DNA of 64,000 nt from Tranzscheliella williamsii (taxonomy: Eukaryota; Basidiomycota; Ustilaginomycetes; Ustilaginales; Ustilaginaceae): assembly GCA_023212725.1 (NCBI GenBank), contig JALBYF010000067.1, positions 33,965 to 97,964 of the forward strand, read 5' to 3'. Both the position numbers and the translations under genes were made by a program. The notes beneath the pieces were generated by a model. It worked only from the letters and a program-made list of their open reading frames with translations, was not told the DNA's origin and did not search any database. Shown one piece after another: positions 1 through 10,873 of this stretch (position 1 is its first letter; the number at the start of each line of letters is the position of its first letter).

Positions 1-130
1 CCACCCCTTTCCTTCTATCTTTCGTCCATCGTCACTCAACCCATCCATCAGCACAACCCCGTCTCTTCCATTTGCTCGTCCTTCTACTACCCTACTGACC
101 CGGCCCGTCGCCCCCCGTTTCTCGCACACG

Positions 131-2091
131 ATGGAGGCCATCAAGCTGCAGAGGAAATACCCTCAGTTGTAAGTACGGCCTCGCGTCGCCATGATGTCTA
201 CTTCCCGCGATGGGTATGCTGCCCGCAACGCGTACTGAAACGTTGCGCACCCCTTGTTCCTTTTTCTGGTGTTACCAGCTCGCAAGAGGAGATGATGGGT
301 CTCATTTCGCAATTCCGGAGTCTCGATGTTGAAGAAAAGGGTTCACTTCTCAAGCAGGACGTCATCAAGGCCATTCAGGATCAGGGCGAGGCTTCGTATG
401 ACCAGGTCCGCGAAACGCTCAAGGAAGTCGATTTGGATTCTTCGGGAAGGGTCGAGCTCGATGACTACGTCGACCTTCTCGCCAAGATCCGATCCGGTCG
501 CAACGTTTCCGCCGGTGTCGTGACCAAAGGCAAGGTCTTTGTCAAGGGAGCCACATCCTCCACCCAGCACACCATCAACGAGGACGAGAGGACCGAATTC
601 ACCCGTCACATCAACTCCAGCCTTGCTGGCGATGCGCATATTGGCAATCGTCTACCCATCCCCACCGATACGTTCCAGCTCTTCGACGAATGCAGAGACG
701 GTCTCGTCCTGTGTAAGCTCATCAACGATGCCGTCCCCGATACCATTGACGAGCGCGTGCTAAACTTTGGCAAGGGCGGCAAGGGCCCCAACGCCTTCCA
801 GATGACCGAGAACAACAACATCGTAATCACTTCTGCCAAGGCCATCGGCTGCAGCGTCGTCAACATTGGTCCTCAGGATCTCATCGATGGCAAAGAGCAC
901 TTGATTCTGGGCCTGGTCTGGCAGATCATCCGAAGAGGTCTTCTCAGCAAGATCGACCTGAAGAATCATCCTGAGCTCTACCGCCTGCTTGACGACGGCG
1001 AAACGTTGGACGAGTTTCTGCGGCTACCACCGGATCAGATCTTGCTGCGCTGGTTCAACTATCATCTCAAGGCTGCCAACTGGCATCGCCGTGTCAGCAA
1101 CTTCAGCAAGGACGTCTCAGATGGCGAAAACTACACGGTCCTGCTCTCGCAACTCAAACCCGACACTTGTGATCGAGCGCCGCTGCAACAATCCGACATG
1201 ATGCAGCGTGCGGAAATGGTGCTCCAGCGAGCCGATGCGATCGGCTGCCGCAAGTACTTGACCCCCGGCTCCATGGTCGCCGGTAACCCGAAGCTCAATC
1301 TGGCCTTTGTCGCCCACCTCTTCAACACCTGGCCCTGCCTAGAGCCGCTGGAGGAGGCCCCGCCTGTCGAGATCGAAGACTTTGATGCCGAGGGTGAACG
1401 GGAAGCGCGCGTCTTTACCCTTTGGCTCAACAGTCTGGATGTGGAGCCGGGTGTTTACAACCTCTTTGAGGATCTCAAGGACGGCACCATCATCCTGCAG
1501 GCCTTTGACAAGATCATCCCCGGCAGCGTCACCTGGAAAAGGGTGAGCAAGGCCAAGGAAGGGCAAGAGCTATCACGCTTCAAGGCGGTGGAAAACACCA
1601 ACTACGCCGTCGATCTGGCCAAGGCGTCCAACATGCACATTGTGGGCATTCAGGGCGCCGATATCGTGGATGGCACCAAGACCCTTACGCTGGGCTTGGT
1701 ATGGCAGTTGATGCGTCTCAACATCACCAAGACGCTCTCGTCCCTGTCCAAGAGCGGACGTGGCGTGTCGGACTCGGATATGGTGGCTTGGGCCAACCAA
1801 CTGGTCAAGAGCTCGGGCAAATCGTCGCAGATCCGATCGTTCAAAGATGCGCAGCTCAAGACGGCCATCTTCTTCCTCGACCTGCTCAACGCGTTGCGAC
1901 CGGGCATCGTCGACTACAGTCTGGTCAACCCGGGCAGAACCGAAGACGAGAGCAAGATGAACGCCAAGCTGGCCATCTCGATCGCGCGAAAGCTCGGCGC
2001 GCTCATCTTTCTCGTCCCCGAGGACATTATCGAGCTGCGACAGAGGCTCATTCTTACCTTTGTCGGCAGTCTCATGGCCATCCAGGCGTAA
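131..2091 (+). CDS. SAC6: Fimbrin (plastin), actin-bundling protein
   Basis: Two exons, 131..168 and 279..2091, give a 616-aa protein. The short first exon ends in phase 2 at a GTAAGT donor and rejoins at TTACCAG; the joined start (MEAIKLQRKYPQF) is the usual fimbrin N-terminus, which supports the splice. Residues ~15-85 form an EF-hand-like region with an acidic loop (DLDSSGRVELDD). Four calponin-homology domains follow in two tandem actin-binding modules, with repeated signatures such as LCKLIN, GLVWQIIRRGL, GTIILQAFDKI and GLVWQLMRLN. Length matches the family (about 610-640 aa). Fimbrin crosslinks actin filaments in cortical patches and cables during endocytosis and polar growth. The gene stands alone on the plus strand and its 3' end faces the hydrolase gene 240 bp away. 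Identification is very secure. Confidence 0.97.
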
Positions 2092-2329
2092 AGAGCGAGG
2101 CAGCCAAGGCACCCCTTTTTCTTTCCTCAAGCCCCGGTCTCGCCGGCATCCAGCTGCGTCCTTTGCCGTGGTCACGCCATTTTGTCGAACACTGTATCTT
2201 TAGCAGGCACACACGGCTACGCAATACGCAGACAGCTAATCCAAGGACGGAAGCGGGGTAGCCAGCACGGAAGCAGATTTGGCTTGACTTGTCGTGCGCG
2301 GGCGACGGGTGCGGAGAAGGGAGGGAGAG

Positions 2330-3437
2330 CTAGATTTTTGCCTTGGGCGGGTGGCCACCGACGGTGCCGGTGTCGAGGAAGGTGGTGATGCTCTTTTCCC
2401 AGTAGGCGAGGTCGAAGTAGTCGTACCAGAAGTGGCCGAACTGGGTGGAGGGGGTGTCTGCGAGGCGCTGAGCGTGGGGGATGCGGGCGATGATGTGGTC
2501 TGACTCGGGGTAGAGGACCATGCGGTCGCGGGCGCCGTGGATGAGCATGACGGGGAGCGAGGGGGGGATGTGGTGGAGCTGGTTGCGCAGGTCGGCCGAC
2601 TGGATCGCGACGAACTGGAGCGCGATGATGCTGGCTGGCCGGCTTCTCGCATCGGTGACAGGCCCGGTCAGCGCGGACGCAATATCAAGATGTCCCGATG
2701 CGGTGACTTACCAAGTGGACAGGGCGAGCTGGATGCGCTTTTCGAGCTGCGGCTGGAGCGGTGCGCCCGGGCCGAGCACCTCGGGGTGGTACTGCATCTT
2801 GAGCATCTCGCGCGTCACGAACGCGTCGCGCTGGCGCTTGTTCTCGATCGCCTTGGCCCTGCGGTCGCCGGCGTCGTAGGTCAGCTTCCGTTCCACGCGA
2901 GCCAACAGAGACCGCGCCGACGGGTACTTACTGTGCCTGGAGGGCGGCGAGGTCGAGGTCGCCGCGGGGGAGCTTGGCCATGGTGGCAGAGAGGACCACC
3001 TTGCGGACGGTGAGTTTGCCGGCCACGCGCACGCCTCCGCCCGCCGCCTCTGCGGCGAGATCGGGGGACGACAGCAGCGCCTGGACAATGTGGCCACCCA
3101 TGGAGAAGCCGAGCATGTCGACGGCCGCGTAGCCCAGGTGGGCGCACAGGTCGACCACGTCCAGACCCATGCTCTCCAGCGACAGCGTGTAGTCCCACGC
3201 CTCCCCCAGCGTCGACTCCCCAATCCCGCGGTGGTCAGAACAGACCACTGTGCGCGTCCGCGCCAGCTCCTCCACCAGCGGCGTCCAGTCGTCCATCACC
3301 GCCGACAGCCCATTGACCAGCACCAGCGGCACCCTCCCCCCACCCCCACCCCCCGCTCCGTGCACCCGGTACGCCAGCCGACACCCAGACCCGTCCGCCG
3401 CATCCAGATACTCTGTCTTGACCGCCGATCCTGTCAT
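2330..3437 (-). CDS. Alpha/beta-hydrolase fold protein
   Basis: Three exons on the minus strand: 3437..2932, 2858..2712 and 2630..2330, encoding 317 aa. Both introns start GTAAGT; the acceptors (CGCAG, GCCAG) were chosen because they alone keep the frame (ALQAQ-AKAIENKRQ and LALST-C-IIALQF). The open frame continues upstream of 3437 but has no further ATG. The nucleophile elbow GFSMGG puts the catalytic Ser at ~112. HGARDRM supplies the Asp (~253) and GHFWYD the His (~284), so the triad looks complete. An oxyanion-type loop (LVNGLSAVMDDW) lies near residue 40. No signal peptide or membrane segment is visible. The family includes esterases, lipases and epoxide hydrolases; substrate cannot be inferred. 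Confidence 0.88.
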
Positions 3438-3875
3438 CTTGCTGCCACAATGCGTCCGGTGCTCGAGGTTACAAAGCAACGCTTCTCGTCAGCCCCTGCC
3501 GTGTCGGCCTCGGCATCGGCTATGCTGAGGTTACCGCCCGCCGTATCCCACCATTCACGCTTCACTCGACGCTACCGCCCGAGACCGGCAGTAGCAAGCA
3601 TTAAACCTGTTAGATCGTGAAAAAGTTCAGATCTAGCTGTTGTTAGATTCCAGCGGAGTTGCTGTAGGTGGAGTGGCAACTCAGCCGCGGAAAGAGCCAA
3701 ATTGGCATATTTGCTGTTTCTAGCGCGATGGCGATAGAGTTCTGTTGCCTCCTACACGCCACAGCATCGTCCTTGCCATCGCCATTCTATTGCGCAGCGC
3801 CGGTTCCGTCGCGGAAGTCTAGCTGAGCAGACACGCGCGTGCACGCCGAGTGCAAGGGAAGGCAGCGCGGCCGAG
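3438..3875. other. Intergenic region between divergent hydrolase and SPF30 genes
   Basis: About 440 bp separating the starts of two divergently transcribed genes, so it must hold both promoters. I see no clear TATA box, tRNA or repeat in it. Confidence 0.6.
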
Positions 3876-4721
3876 ATGGATGCTGCGGAGCTCGAGGTGT
3901 ACCATCTGCAGCTGACGCAGGTGGAGGCGGCGCTGGAGGGGGATCCGGGCAATGAAGAGCTGCAGACGCTCAAGGGTGAGCTGGTCAACCTGATTGCGCT
4001 CACGCAGTCGGTGCTGCAGGGTGCTGGCGGCAGCAATCTGCCGCGCGAGTCTGCCGCCGTGTACGAGCAGGGTGCGGCGGGGGAGGGAGCATCGCGCGGT
4101 ATTGGAGCGGAGGGTGGGGCGGCAGGAGGAGCAGGACAGCGTGGGGGCCGGAAGGTGGCGGCGGCGAGGTACAGCTCCGGGCAGGAGGTGCTCGCGCGGT
4201 ACGAAGCCGACGGGCGCATGTACCCGGCGCGCATCGTCGCGGTGGCGGGCAATCCCGCCGACCCGGTCTACACGGTCGTCTACAAGGGGTACGCCAACAC
4301 CGCGATGCTGGCCGCCACCGACCTGCGCCACCTTTCCGCACCCGCAGCCGCCACCCCCACCGCCACCCCACCACCCACCTCCTCCGCACACCCAACACCA
4401 CCACCACCGCCAACCGCGCAATCCTCCCAGGCCGTACCAGGACCAGCGTCCGAAAAGGCGCGCAAGAAGCAGCGCACCGAGAAGAAACTCGCGCGGCGCG
4501 AGGAACAACAGGCGATCCAGGTGCAGAAGGCCGCCTCCTGGCAAAAGTTCGCCAAAAAGGCAACCAAGAAGGGCTCCCTCAAGGACGCCGCCAAGAGCAT
4601 CTTCCGCACCTCCGACGACCCCTACGCCCGCGTCGGCATCAGCGGCACCGCCCCCCGCGACCCCCACCCCGCACCCACCCCCGCACAGCACCGCAAACAT
4701 CCCCCCCCGCCGCTCGGCTAA
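3876..4721 (+). CDS. SPF30/SMNDC1-like Tudor-domain splicing factor
   Basis: Single-exon gene encoding 281 aa. The N-terminal ~45 residues are a helical segment typical of SPF30 (LEVYHLQLTQVEAAL...EELQTLKGELVNLI). A Tudor domain follows at about residues 105-155 (QEVLARYEADGRMYPARI, then YTVVYKGYANTAML), the fold that binds symmetrically dimethylated arginines of Sm proteins. The Lys-rich C-terminal part ends in KGSLKDAAKSIFRTSDDPYARVG, which resembles the conserved SPF30 C-terminal block. A Pro/Thr-rich linker separates the two. SPF30 helps assemble the U4/U6.U5 tri-snRNP into the spliceosome. Window neighbours U1-70K and Sm-D2 act in the same process but are not adjacent. Confidence 0.9.
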   Translation: MDAAELEVYHLQLTQVEAALEGDPGNEELQTLKGELVNLIALTQSVLQGAGGSNLPRESAAVYEQGAAGEGASRGIGAEGGAAGGAGQRGGRKVAAARYSSGQEVLARYEADGRMYPARIVAVAGNPADPVYTVVYKGYANTAMLAATDLRHLSAPAAATPTATPPPTSSAHPTPPPPPTAQSSQAVPGPASEKARKKQRTEKKLARREEQQAIQVQKAASWQKFAKKATKKGSLKDAAKSIFRTSDDPYARVGISGTAPRDPHPAPTPAQHRKHPPPPLG

Positions 4722-4979
4722 CCCCCGCCCATCCCACCACTGCAACTACTATCGGACACGCTTCGGCGTCACGCGAGAACTGTGGGCCGGGTCGGACAGC
4801 GGCGCTGTCGGGAAACGGAACGAATCTGGTATTGTGTCGATGTGCGAGTAGGTTATATGCTAAGGAGCGCGAAGACGGAGTGGAGAATGCTAGGAGCGCG
4901 AAAAGGCGGTGGAGAATGCTAGTGTTGGCTGGGCGGGGTTGGACGGCTGGGCGGGGTGGGACGGCTGGCGCGCGCGGGG

Positions 4980-7850
4980 TCAGGGCCGGCGGACGTGGAA
5001 GGCGGCGGCGATGACGAGGGTGGTGGCGGCGGACGTGGCCAAGGAGAGCGCGGTGGCGGGCTCGCCAATGACCTTGGTCATCTCGCTGTTCAGCTGGCGC
5101 TCGACGGGGTCGTGCGGCTGGTGGGTCTGGATCAGTGCCTTGAGCTCGTCGCGGTGCGTCTGCGTCGGGTTGCGGCGCCCGCGCCCGACGACCACGATCG
5201 CCGGCTGGTCGCGCTCCACCAGCTCCACCATCTCGCGCAGCGGCCGCGCCGTCGCAACGCTGCGGATCGACAGCCGATCCGAGAAGCGGCCCGCCACAAT
5301 CTGGTCCTCGACCCGCTTCAGCGCCAGATCGTCCTCCAGAGACGCCTCCAGCGCGCCCTGCATGTGGCCCGACCCCTGCGCGCCGCCCGTCTGTGTGCCA
5401 TAGACCGTGTCCATATACCCGCCACCACTCGCGACCACCTGCCGGTGCGCCTGGCCGAGACTCATCTCGTGGTGGACGGTAGGCGGCACGGTGGGCAACC
5501 GGTCCTCTCCCGCCTCCTCGGGAGAGATGCGGTCCATCTTGACAACCAGTACACAAGTTGCAGTGTTGTTGGCACATAGTCTTGCCACCAGATCCAGCGC
5601 TGCGCGGTCGTCCGGCCCGCCCATAAAGGCCAGAAGGATCTGTTGCTTACCCAGACGCGACAAGGCAGAGGCGGTGCGCTGGCCACCGGAAAGCAGTGTT
5701 TTGCGCTCGATCAGCAGGCCCACATTCGTTTCCGCCGTCTGGATGATCCTCCGTACGACGTTAAAGTGTTGCCAAGAAGACCTTCCCTTCAGCGTCTCGG
5801 AAGCGTTGGTCCAGCCACCGCCAAAGAGACTCTCAAACGGATTGCCCAGTGTAGTGCCCAAGGGCGAAGAAGGCCCAGGCACATTGTCCTGGCCGGCACT
5901 CGAGCTGCCAGGTCCTGGCGACAGTGTCATGGGCAGAATGACAAAGTTGGAGCCAGCGGCTTTGCACCGTCGCGTCACCGTATTGGCAAACTCGTCCTGC
6001 GGGATAACCGCCATGCTGGACTGAACCGGAAGGCCGTTGAGATGGGCAAACGTCTGGAAGACATTGACGAGCGGATCGGCTCGCATGGTCTCTTCCGACT
6101 CGGATACTTTCATTACCGCTGACGTTCGATCAGTAAGCTCCACGAGACGCAAAGCATCAATCCTGATCTGCGCTGGGGCATCAGTAGCTGTAGCAGATGC
6201 GAAAGGTGTATCTGAGGAAAGGACGGGTGTCTGGTATTCTTCCTCTTGCCCCTTGACGGATCCTTCGCTGCCTTGGCTGCCCTTCTCTGTGAGTCCCTCG
6301 GATAGAGATGCTCCTTTGGCGCGCCGGTGTCGCATGCCTTCTGCATCGGCGGGCGCAGGTCGGGCGGCAGCAAGTGTGGGCTGCATAAGTTGAATCAGCG
6401 TCATCAGGCCGGGCAAGTGCTCGATATTGCTTAGAACAACCATGAGGCGCTTGGGTGCCAGACCAGCATCGCCGTCTGCATCCAGTTCCTCGTCCTCGGC
6501 CAACGGCTTGCCGTGATGCGAGTGTACCGCAACGTCGTCAATAGCAGTGCGATGTTTTTCGGGATAGATCCACAGCGTCAGAGGTGTCGTGATCACGGTA
6601 GAAATGACAGCCATCAGCACAAACATGGAGAATGTCTTGGTATCAAGGATGCCTGCACTGTATCCGATGTTGAGGACAATAAGTTCGACCAGCCCCTTGC
6701 AAGACATGAGCGTGCCGATGGCGGCTGATTCCCGCACATTGAAGCCAAAGAGTATGGCTGTACCTGCGCAACCGATGAACTTGGAGAAAAAGGCAATAAA
6801 GATGATGGCAATGGTATATGCCCAAGCGATACCATCATTAAGAGCGCCCAAGTTGGTGTTGAGGCCGGAAAGGGCAAAGTAGATAGGCAGAAAGATGGCA
6901 AGGACCAAATCCTCCATCTTCTCGGTCAAGGCGATGGCAAAACCACCCTCGTGCGGGACGATAAGGCCAACGAGGAAGGAGCCGAAGATGGGATGGACAC
7001 CAATGATGTCAGTTATCCAAGCGCTGATCAGGACCAGCACCAAGGTGACCATGGTCATAACCTGACTCGGACCGTTCTCCAGCGTTCCGGTACGCCGAGC
7101 GAGCCAGACAAAGGCAGGCCTGATAAGGAAAAAAAGAATGAGGACCCAAGCAACAGCACATAGGAGGACGTAGAGTGCTGTCAAGCCCGAGCTGGCATTG
7201 ACAAGAGCGACGGTCAAGGCGAGTAGGATCCAGCCTACGACATCGTTGCCGACACCGGCAGCCAGGGTGATGACACCCACTTTTGTATACAGCAGCTTGG
7301 TCTCGGTCAAGATCCTGGCCAGGACAGGAAAGGCAGTGATGGCCATGGCGACGCCGGTAAAGAGGACGAAATGGCCAAAGGAAACCGTCTCCTTATCGGC
7401 AAACGCGTTATAAATCCCGACCGAGACAGCTGCACCGAGGCCAAAGGGTAGCACCATGCCGGCCAAACTGATGGCGATCGACTCTTTGGCGCTCTTGCGA
7501 ATGACACGAACGTCCACCTCGAGGCCGACTATGAAGAGGAAAAGAATGAGACCCAAGGTGGATATGAGATTCAGGTAGGTCAACGACGGCGCTGGGAAAA
7601 TGTGGTCGGTGAAGCCAGGAATGCGACCCATGGCAGTGGGCCCGAGAAGGATGCCGCCAATCACTTCGGCGATCACTCTGGGCTGCTTGATCCTCTGCAG
7701 AAAGATGCCGAGCACGCGAGTGACAATGATGATGACAGCCGCCTGAATGATGAAGAGCCTGATGGGGTTTGCCGAATCAAACACGGTGGGATCAGCACCG
7801 CTGATCACGCTGGTGCTCGCGGCAGCGCGCGCGCGAAGCAACTGTATCAT
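4980..7850 (-). CDS. KHA1: CPA2-family K+/H+ antiporter, KHA1-like
   Basis: Encodes 956 aa from the ATG at 7850. The frame stays open to 8150, but without another ATG. The first ~430 residues form roughly twelve hydrophobic segments of a monovalent cation/proton antiporter, with family signatures: RIKQPRVIAEVIGGILLGP, FIVGLEVDVRV, a GVGNDVVGW segment corresponding to the ND/DD motif of the ion-binding site, and GVHPIFGSFLVG. The ~480-residue cytoplasmic tail contains two stretches resembling universal-stress-type nucleotide-binding domains (LMVVLSNIEHLPGL; ILLAFMGGPDDRAALDLV), as in yeast Kha1. The expected role is K+ or Na+ exchange for protons at Golgi-type membranes, affecting luminal pH and ion tolerance. 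Subcellular site is inferred from yeast. Confidence 0.93.
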   Translation of the reverse strand: MIQLLRARAAASTSVISGADPTVFDSANPIRLFIIQAAVIIIVTRVLGIFLQRIKQPRVIAEVIGGILLGPTAMGRIPGFTDHIFPAPSLTYLNLISTLGLILFLFIVGLEVDVRVIRKSAKESIAISLAGMVLPFGLGAAVSVGIYNAFADKETVSFGHFVLFTGVAMAITAFPVLARILTETKLLYTKVGVITLAAGVGNDVVGWILLALTVALVNASSGLTALYVLLCAVAWVLILFFLIRPAFVWLARRTGTLENGPSQVMTMVTLVLVLISAWITDIIGVHPIFGSFLVGLIVPHEGGFAIALTEKMEDLVLAIFLPIYFALSGLNTNLGALNDGIAWAYTIAIIFIAFFSKFIGCAGTAILFGFNVRESAAIGTLMSCKGLVELIVLNIGYSAGILDTKTFSMFVLMAVISTVITTPLTLWIYPEKHRTAIDDVAVHSHHGKPLAEDEELDADGDAGLAPKRLMVVLSNIEHLPGLMTLIQLMQPTLAAARPAPADAEGMRHRRAKGASLSEGLTEKGSQGSEGSVKGQEEEYQTPVLSSDTPFASATATDAPAQIRIDALRLVELTDRTSAVMKVSESEETMRADPLVNVFQTFAHLNGLPVQSSMAVIPQDEFANTVTRRCKAAGSNFVILPMTLSPGPGSSSAGQDNVPGPSSPLGTTLGNPFESLFGGGWTNASETLKGRSSWQHFNVVRRIIQTAETNVGLLIERKTLLSGGQRTASALSRLGKQQILLAFMGGPDDRAALDLVARLCANNTATCVLVVKMDRISPEEAGEDRLPTVPPTVHHEMSLGQAHRQVVASGGGYMDTVYGTQTGGAQGSGHMQGALEASLEDDLALKRVEDQIVAGRFSDRLSIRSVATARPLREMVELVERDQPAIVVVGRGRRNPTQTHRDELKALIQTHQPHDPVERQLNSEMTKVIGEPATALSLATSAATTLVIAAAFHVRRP

Positions 7851-10800
7851 GACCGGCAGGGAGGATGTGTCGGACGGAGCGAGACGGCGCGGCTTCGAAT
7901 AGGTGAGGTATGGCTTGCAGCAGCCGCTAGGATGTTTGAAGGAGCGAAGCGCCTCCGACGCTGGCTTGATGAGGCGTTTATAAGACGAGAGGCAATGACA
8001 CTTTGGTGACGCTAGCAAGGGCACCTTGTCTGAAAGCACCAGGTAAGCGTTCTGTTTATATGCTTGACCTGGGCTCGGGGAAGGTGTTGATGCGCGCGCT
8101 TGGATGCAGACCAATCTTGACCAAGGTAGGCAGAGACAAGAGGAGAGCAATCCCGCCGACGAGGCTGGCCAAAAAGCTGAAGCCCAGGGGCTAACGTGCG
8201 CAATGGCTGCCTAGTGTTACTTTTGATGGCAGGATTATCATGCGTGCGGACACGAGCATGGGGTCGAAAGGAGAGAATGCCGACTGAAGGGCGCAGTGGG
8301 CGAAAGGAGAGAATGGACGGGGAAAGGCACAGAGGGGGAGACAACGCTTGAGGGGTAGCCAACCATGGTGACTGCGTGGCGCGACTACAAAGCTAAGTGT
8401 CCAGCTTGGTTTGTTTTCAAGTATGCAACTTGAGCCATGGCGGCAAGACCCTGAACCTGCTTGTAAAATCATCATGTAGAGAGGCGAGGCACGCTGCATG
8501 TAAGCTGCTGCACCTCCAGGGTCCGCCCCTCAACAACGCACTTGCACGCCCCTGTTTCCCATTTTTCGCTTTTGTCAACAATCACACTGTTAGGACAGCG
8601 CAGTGGTTAAAGGCTGGGAGAGTGCACTCATACGCAGGACAGTAGCGCGTGTGCACTGCACAATCAATAAGAAGCCTTTAGTTTTGAGCGCCATATCGTC
8701 GTATGCATAAGGGCTCTTGCTGTCCACGGTGAAGCGTCCCCGTGATGGTTGTTACCCCACAGGCCGCTGCTGTACCTGCAGTCGGCAAGAACTCACACTG
8801 ATCCCAGGACGAAGGTCTACGCACGCGTAACCGGATTGTGTCGCTGTCCACCGCTGCGCCAAGCCTTCCCCTGAGCTTCGGTTGGGGATCGAGCTGAGCT
8901 GAGCTGAAAAGCCCTTACCGACAAAAGTAGGGCTCTACTTCCATGACGGCCCCACAACGGACCGCACAGCCATGACCGCGCTTGCATCAACCGGCGCATG
9001 CAGTGAGGGAGCACCGGTGAGCATAGTGCGCCGCCGATAGGGGCAGCTTAATGTCTCTTTGCGACTCAAGCCCGACTCAGGCAGCCTGCTGCGCATTTCA
9101 GCTGCCGATCTCGCCCTCGCTTACCACAGAACGGCCAACTTTGCTCCTGCTCGCTATATCCTTATGTAACAAACGACGGGTACCCCTGATCTAACATGTG
9201 ACATTTGCCTTGCGCGTGTGAGATCCGTATCCAGGTCTCATGATTTACGATGCACTCCAGAGTGGCTAAACAACAGTCACAAGTGTCGAGAAGTAGTATG
9301 CTGGGCGAGCACATCCATCATGCCTGTCATGATGACCCGTCATATACTACACTACATACTGTACGACCTGATAGACCAAGCTTGGTCTTGGTACTTTGCT
9401 CAAAGGAGCAATCATGCAAGCAGAGAAGAAGAATGACGTCATCACACCAGAACCGATCTGAACAATTGCGTCGAACACTTGATCTAACATATTTCTCGCC
9501 TCTACTTCCTACTTAGCAGCAACTATGGTAAGGTGCAACCTTGAATCCTATCCTGGGACGGAGCCATGTCATTGGCATGGCCACCAGATCAACGTCTGGC
9601 ACAGCGAAGGGAAGAAGCCATCACCAAATGAGAAGACTGGCGCAAGAGAGAAGTCCTGTCCCCTGGCCGTCCCGCCACATACATTCCGCAGAGCGATGTG
9701 GCATCAGCGGGAACGTCGGCTTGCGCCCGTGCTATTCACCGCAGATGAAAGCCAGCGTACGTGTATCTCTCATTCTAACGTGCAACTTACCTATAATCCT
9801 GCCTTTCCTGATACGATGGCGTTCCGCAGCAGAATTGGAGTACGGCGTACTTGGGATATCCCATCCATTTGACCTTTCTGCATAATTTGACGCTGCCTAA
9901 GTGTGGAGCGGGTGCGTTAAGAGGGCCCCGCGTTGCAAGATTGTATTCGTAGCTACAGTTCGTAGCTGCAAGTGGAAGGCCGCCCTGCTGTAATTCTGCA
10001 TCCATGCCTGCAATGAGTTTGAAAATGGCGAATTTCGTATGCTTCCACAGAGTTTCAAATCGGACGGCGCGCTGTCGTCACTGCACCGATACAAGCTTTG
10101 CAGAGCACTTGAGTCGCACTGCACACTGCGAATAGCTTTGGCTCAACGGGCAGGAAGCTCAACTCTCTAGATTCAACTCTCTCGCGCGCGCTCCCTGAGT
10201 CTCTTTCGCCCTGAACCGCCTATGGTGATCGCCCACAGTCCTGGTCGCCTTTTACCTCCTCTTCCTTCATACTCCACCCACTTCCTTCTCCTTCCGACGA
10301 CCCATCACCATCGCAACTCGGACACTGCTCGCTCGATCGCTCGCTAGCATTGCGTCTTTGCCGGTGCTTCGTCTGCTTGCTTCATCTCGCCATCCTTATC
10401 GGCTTTGCACCTACGCGGCAACCGCTTACACCTCCTGTTGCCAAATCGGCTAATATCAGTGCTGGACATCAAGATCTCATCACCTGCGCTCCTTGTTGTT
10501 CACCTGTCTCTGTCTTCTCAGTGGTTGGTTGTCCAAACAACTCTTCCGGTGCCGTCTATACCGCCGTTTCGCTCTCTAAAAGCCGTCCATTGCCTCGCTC
10601 TATTTTGTCGTTAGCCAGCATACCAGCAGTACCCTGGTCTTCAGCTCTTTGTGTACAGCTTCACTTAGGTCTACTTTGTCCTTCCATCTATCCGTTGTAT
10701 CAGCATTTCATGGTTTCAACGGCCTAAAACCGTCGTCGCCCCTGCCCGTTATTGCTGCTCCGCCACTCTTCCTGGCCGCGCTTGCCAATCTATACACGCA

Positions 10801-10873
10801 GGCTGCGCGGTGCTGATCAGTTCGAAGCCGACCTCGTTTACGTTATTCCGTGGTTCGGAGCGAGACAGGCAGG
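7851..10873. other. 3-kb gene-free region between KHA1 and the hybrid kinase
   Basis: This stretch contains the divergent upstream regions of the antiporter and the histidine kinase. Only short open frames occur. One on the minus strand at 10005..9787 (72 codons with ATG, ending YQERQDYR) has codon use that looks mildly coding, but nothing I recognise. The last ~700 bp before the kinase start are pyrimidine-rich with many CTTC/CCTC runs, typical of a fungal promoter and 5' leader. Confidence 0.5.

Noticed and set aside
8590..8660. tRNA-like A-box (GCAGTGGTTAA)
   Set aside because: No B-box (GGTTCGANTCC) at the right distance and no cloverleaf could be drawn.
9787..10005. Minus-strand 72-codon frame with ATG, containing KVKWMGYPKY
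   Set aside because: The chromodomain-like hint is only a few residues and the rest does not fit the fold; no other evidence.
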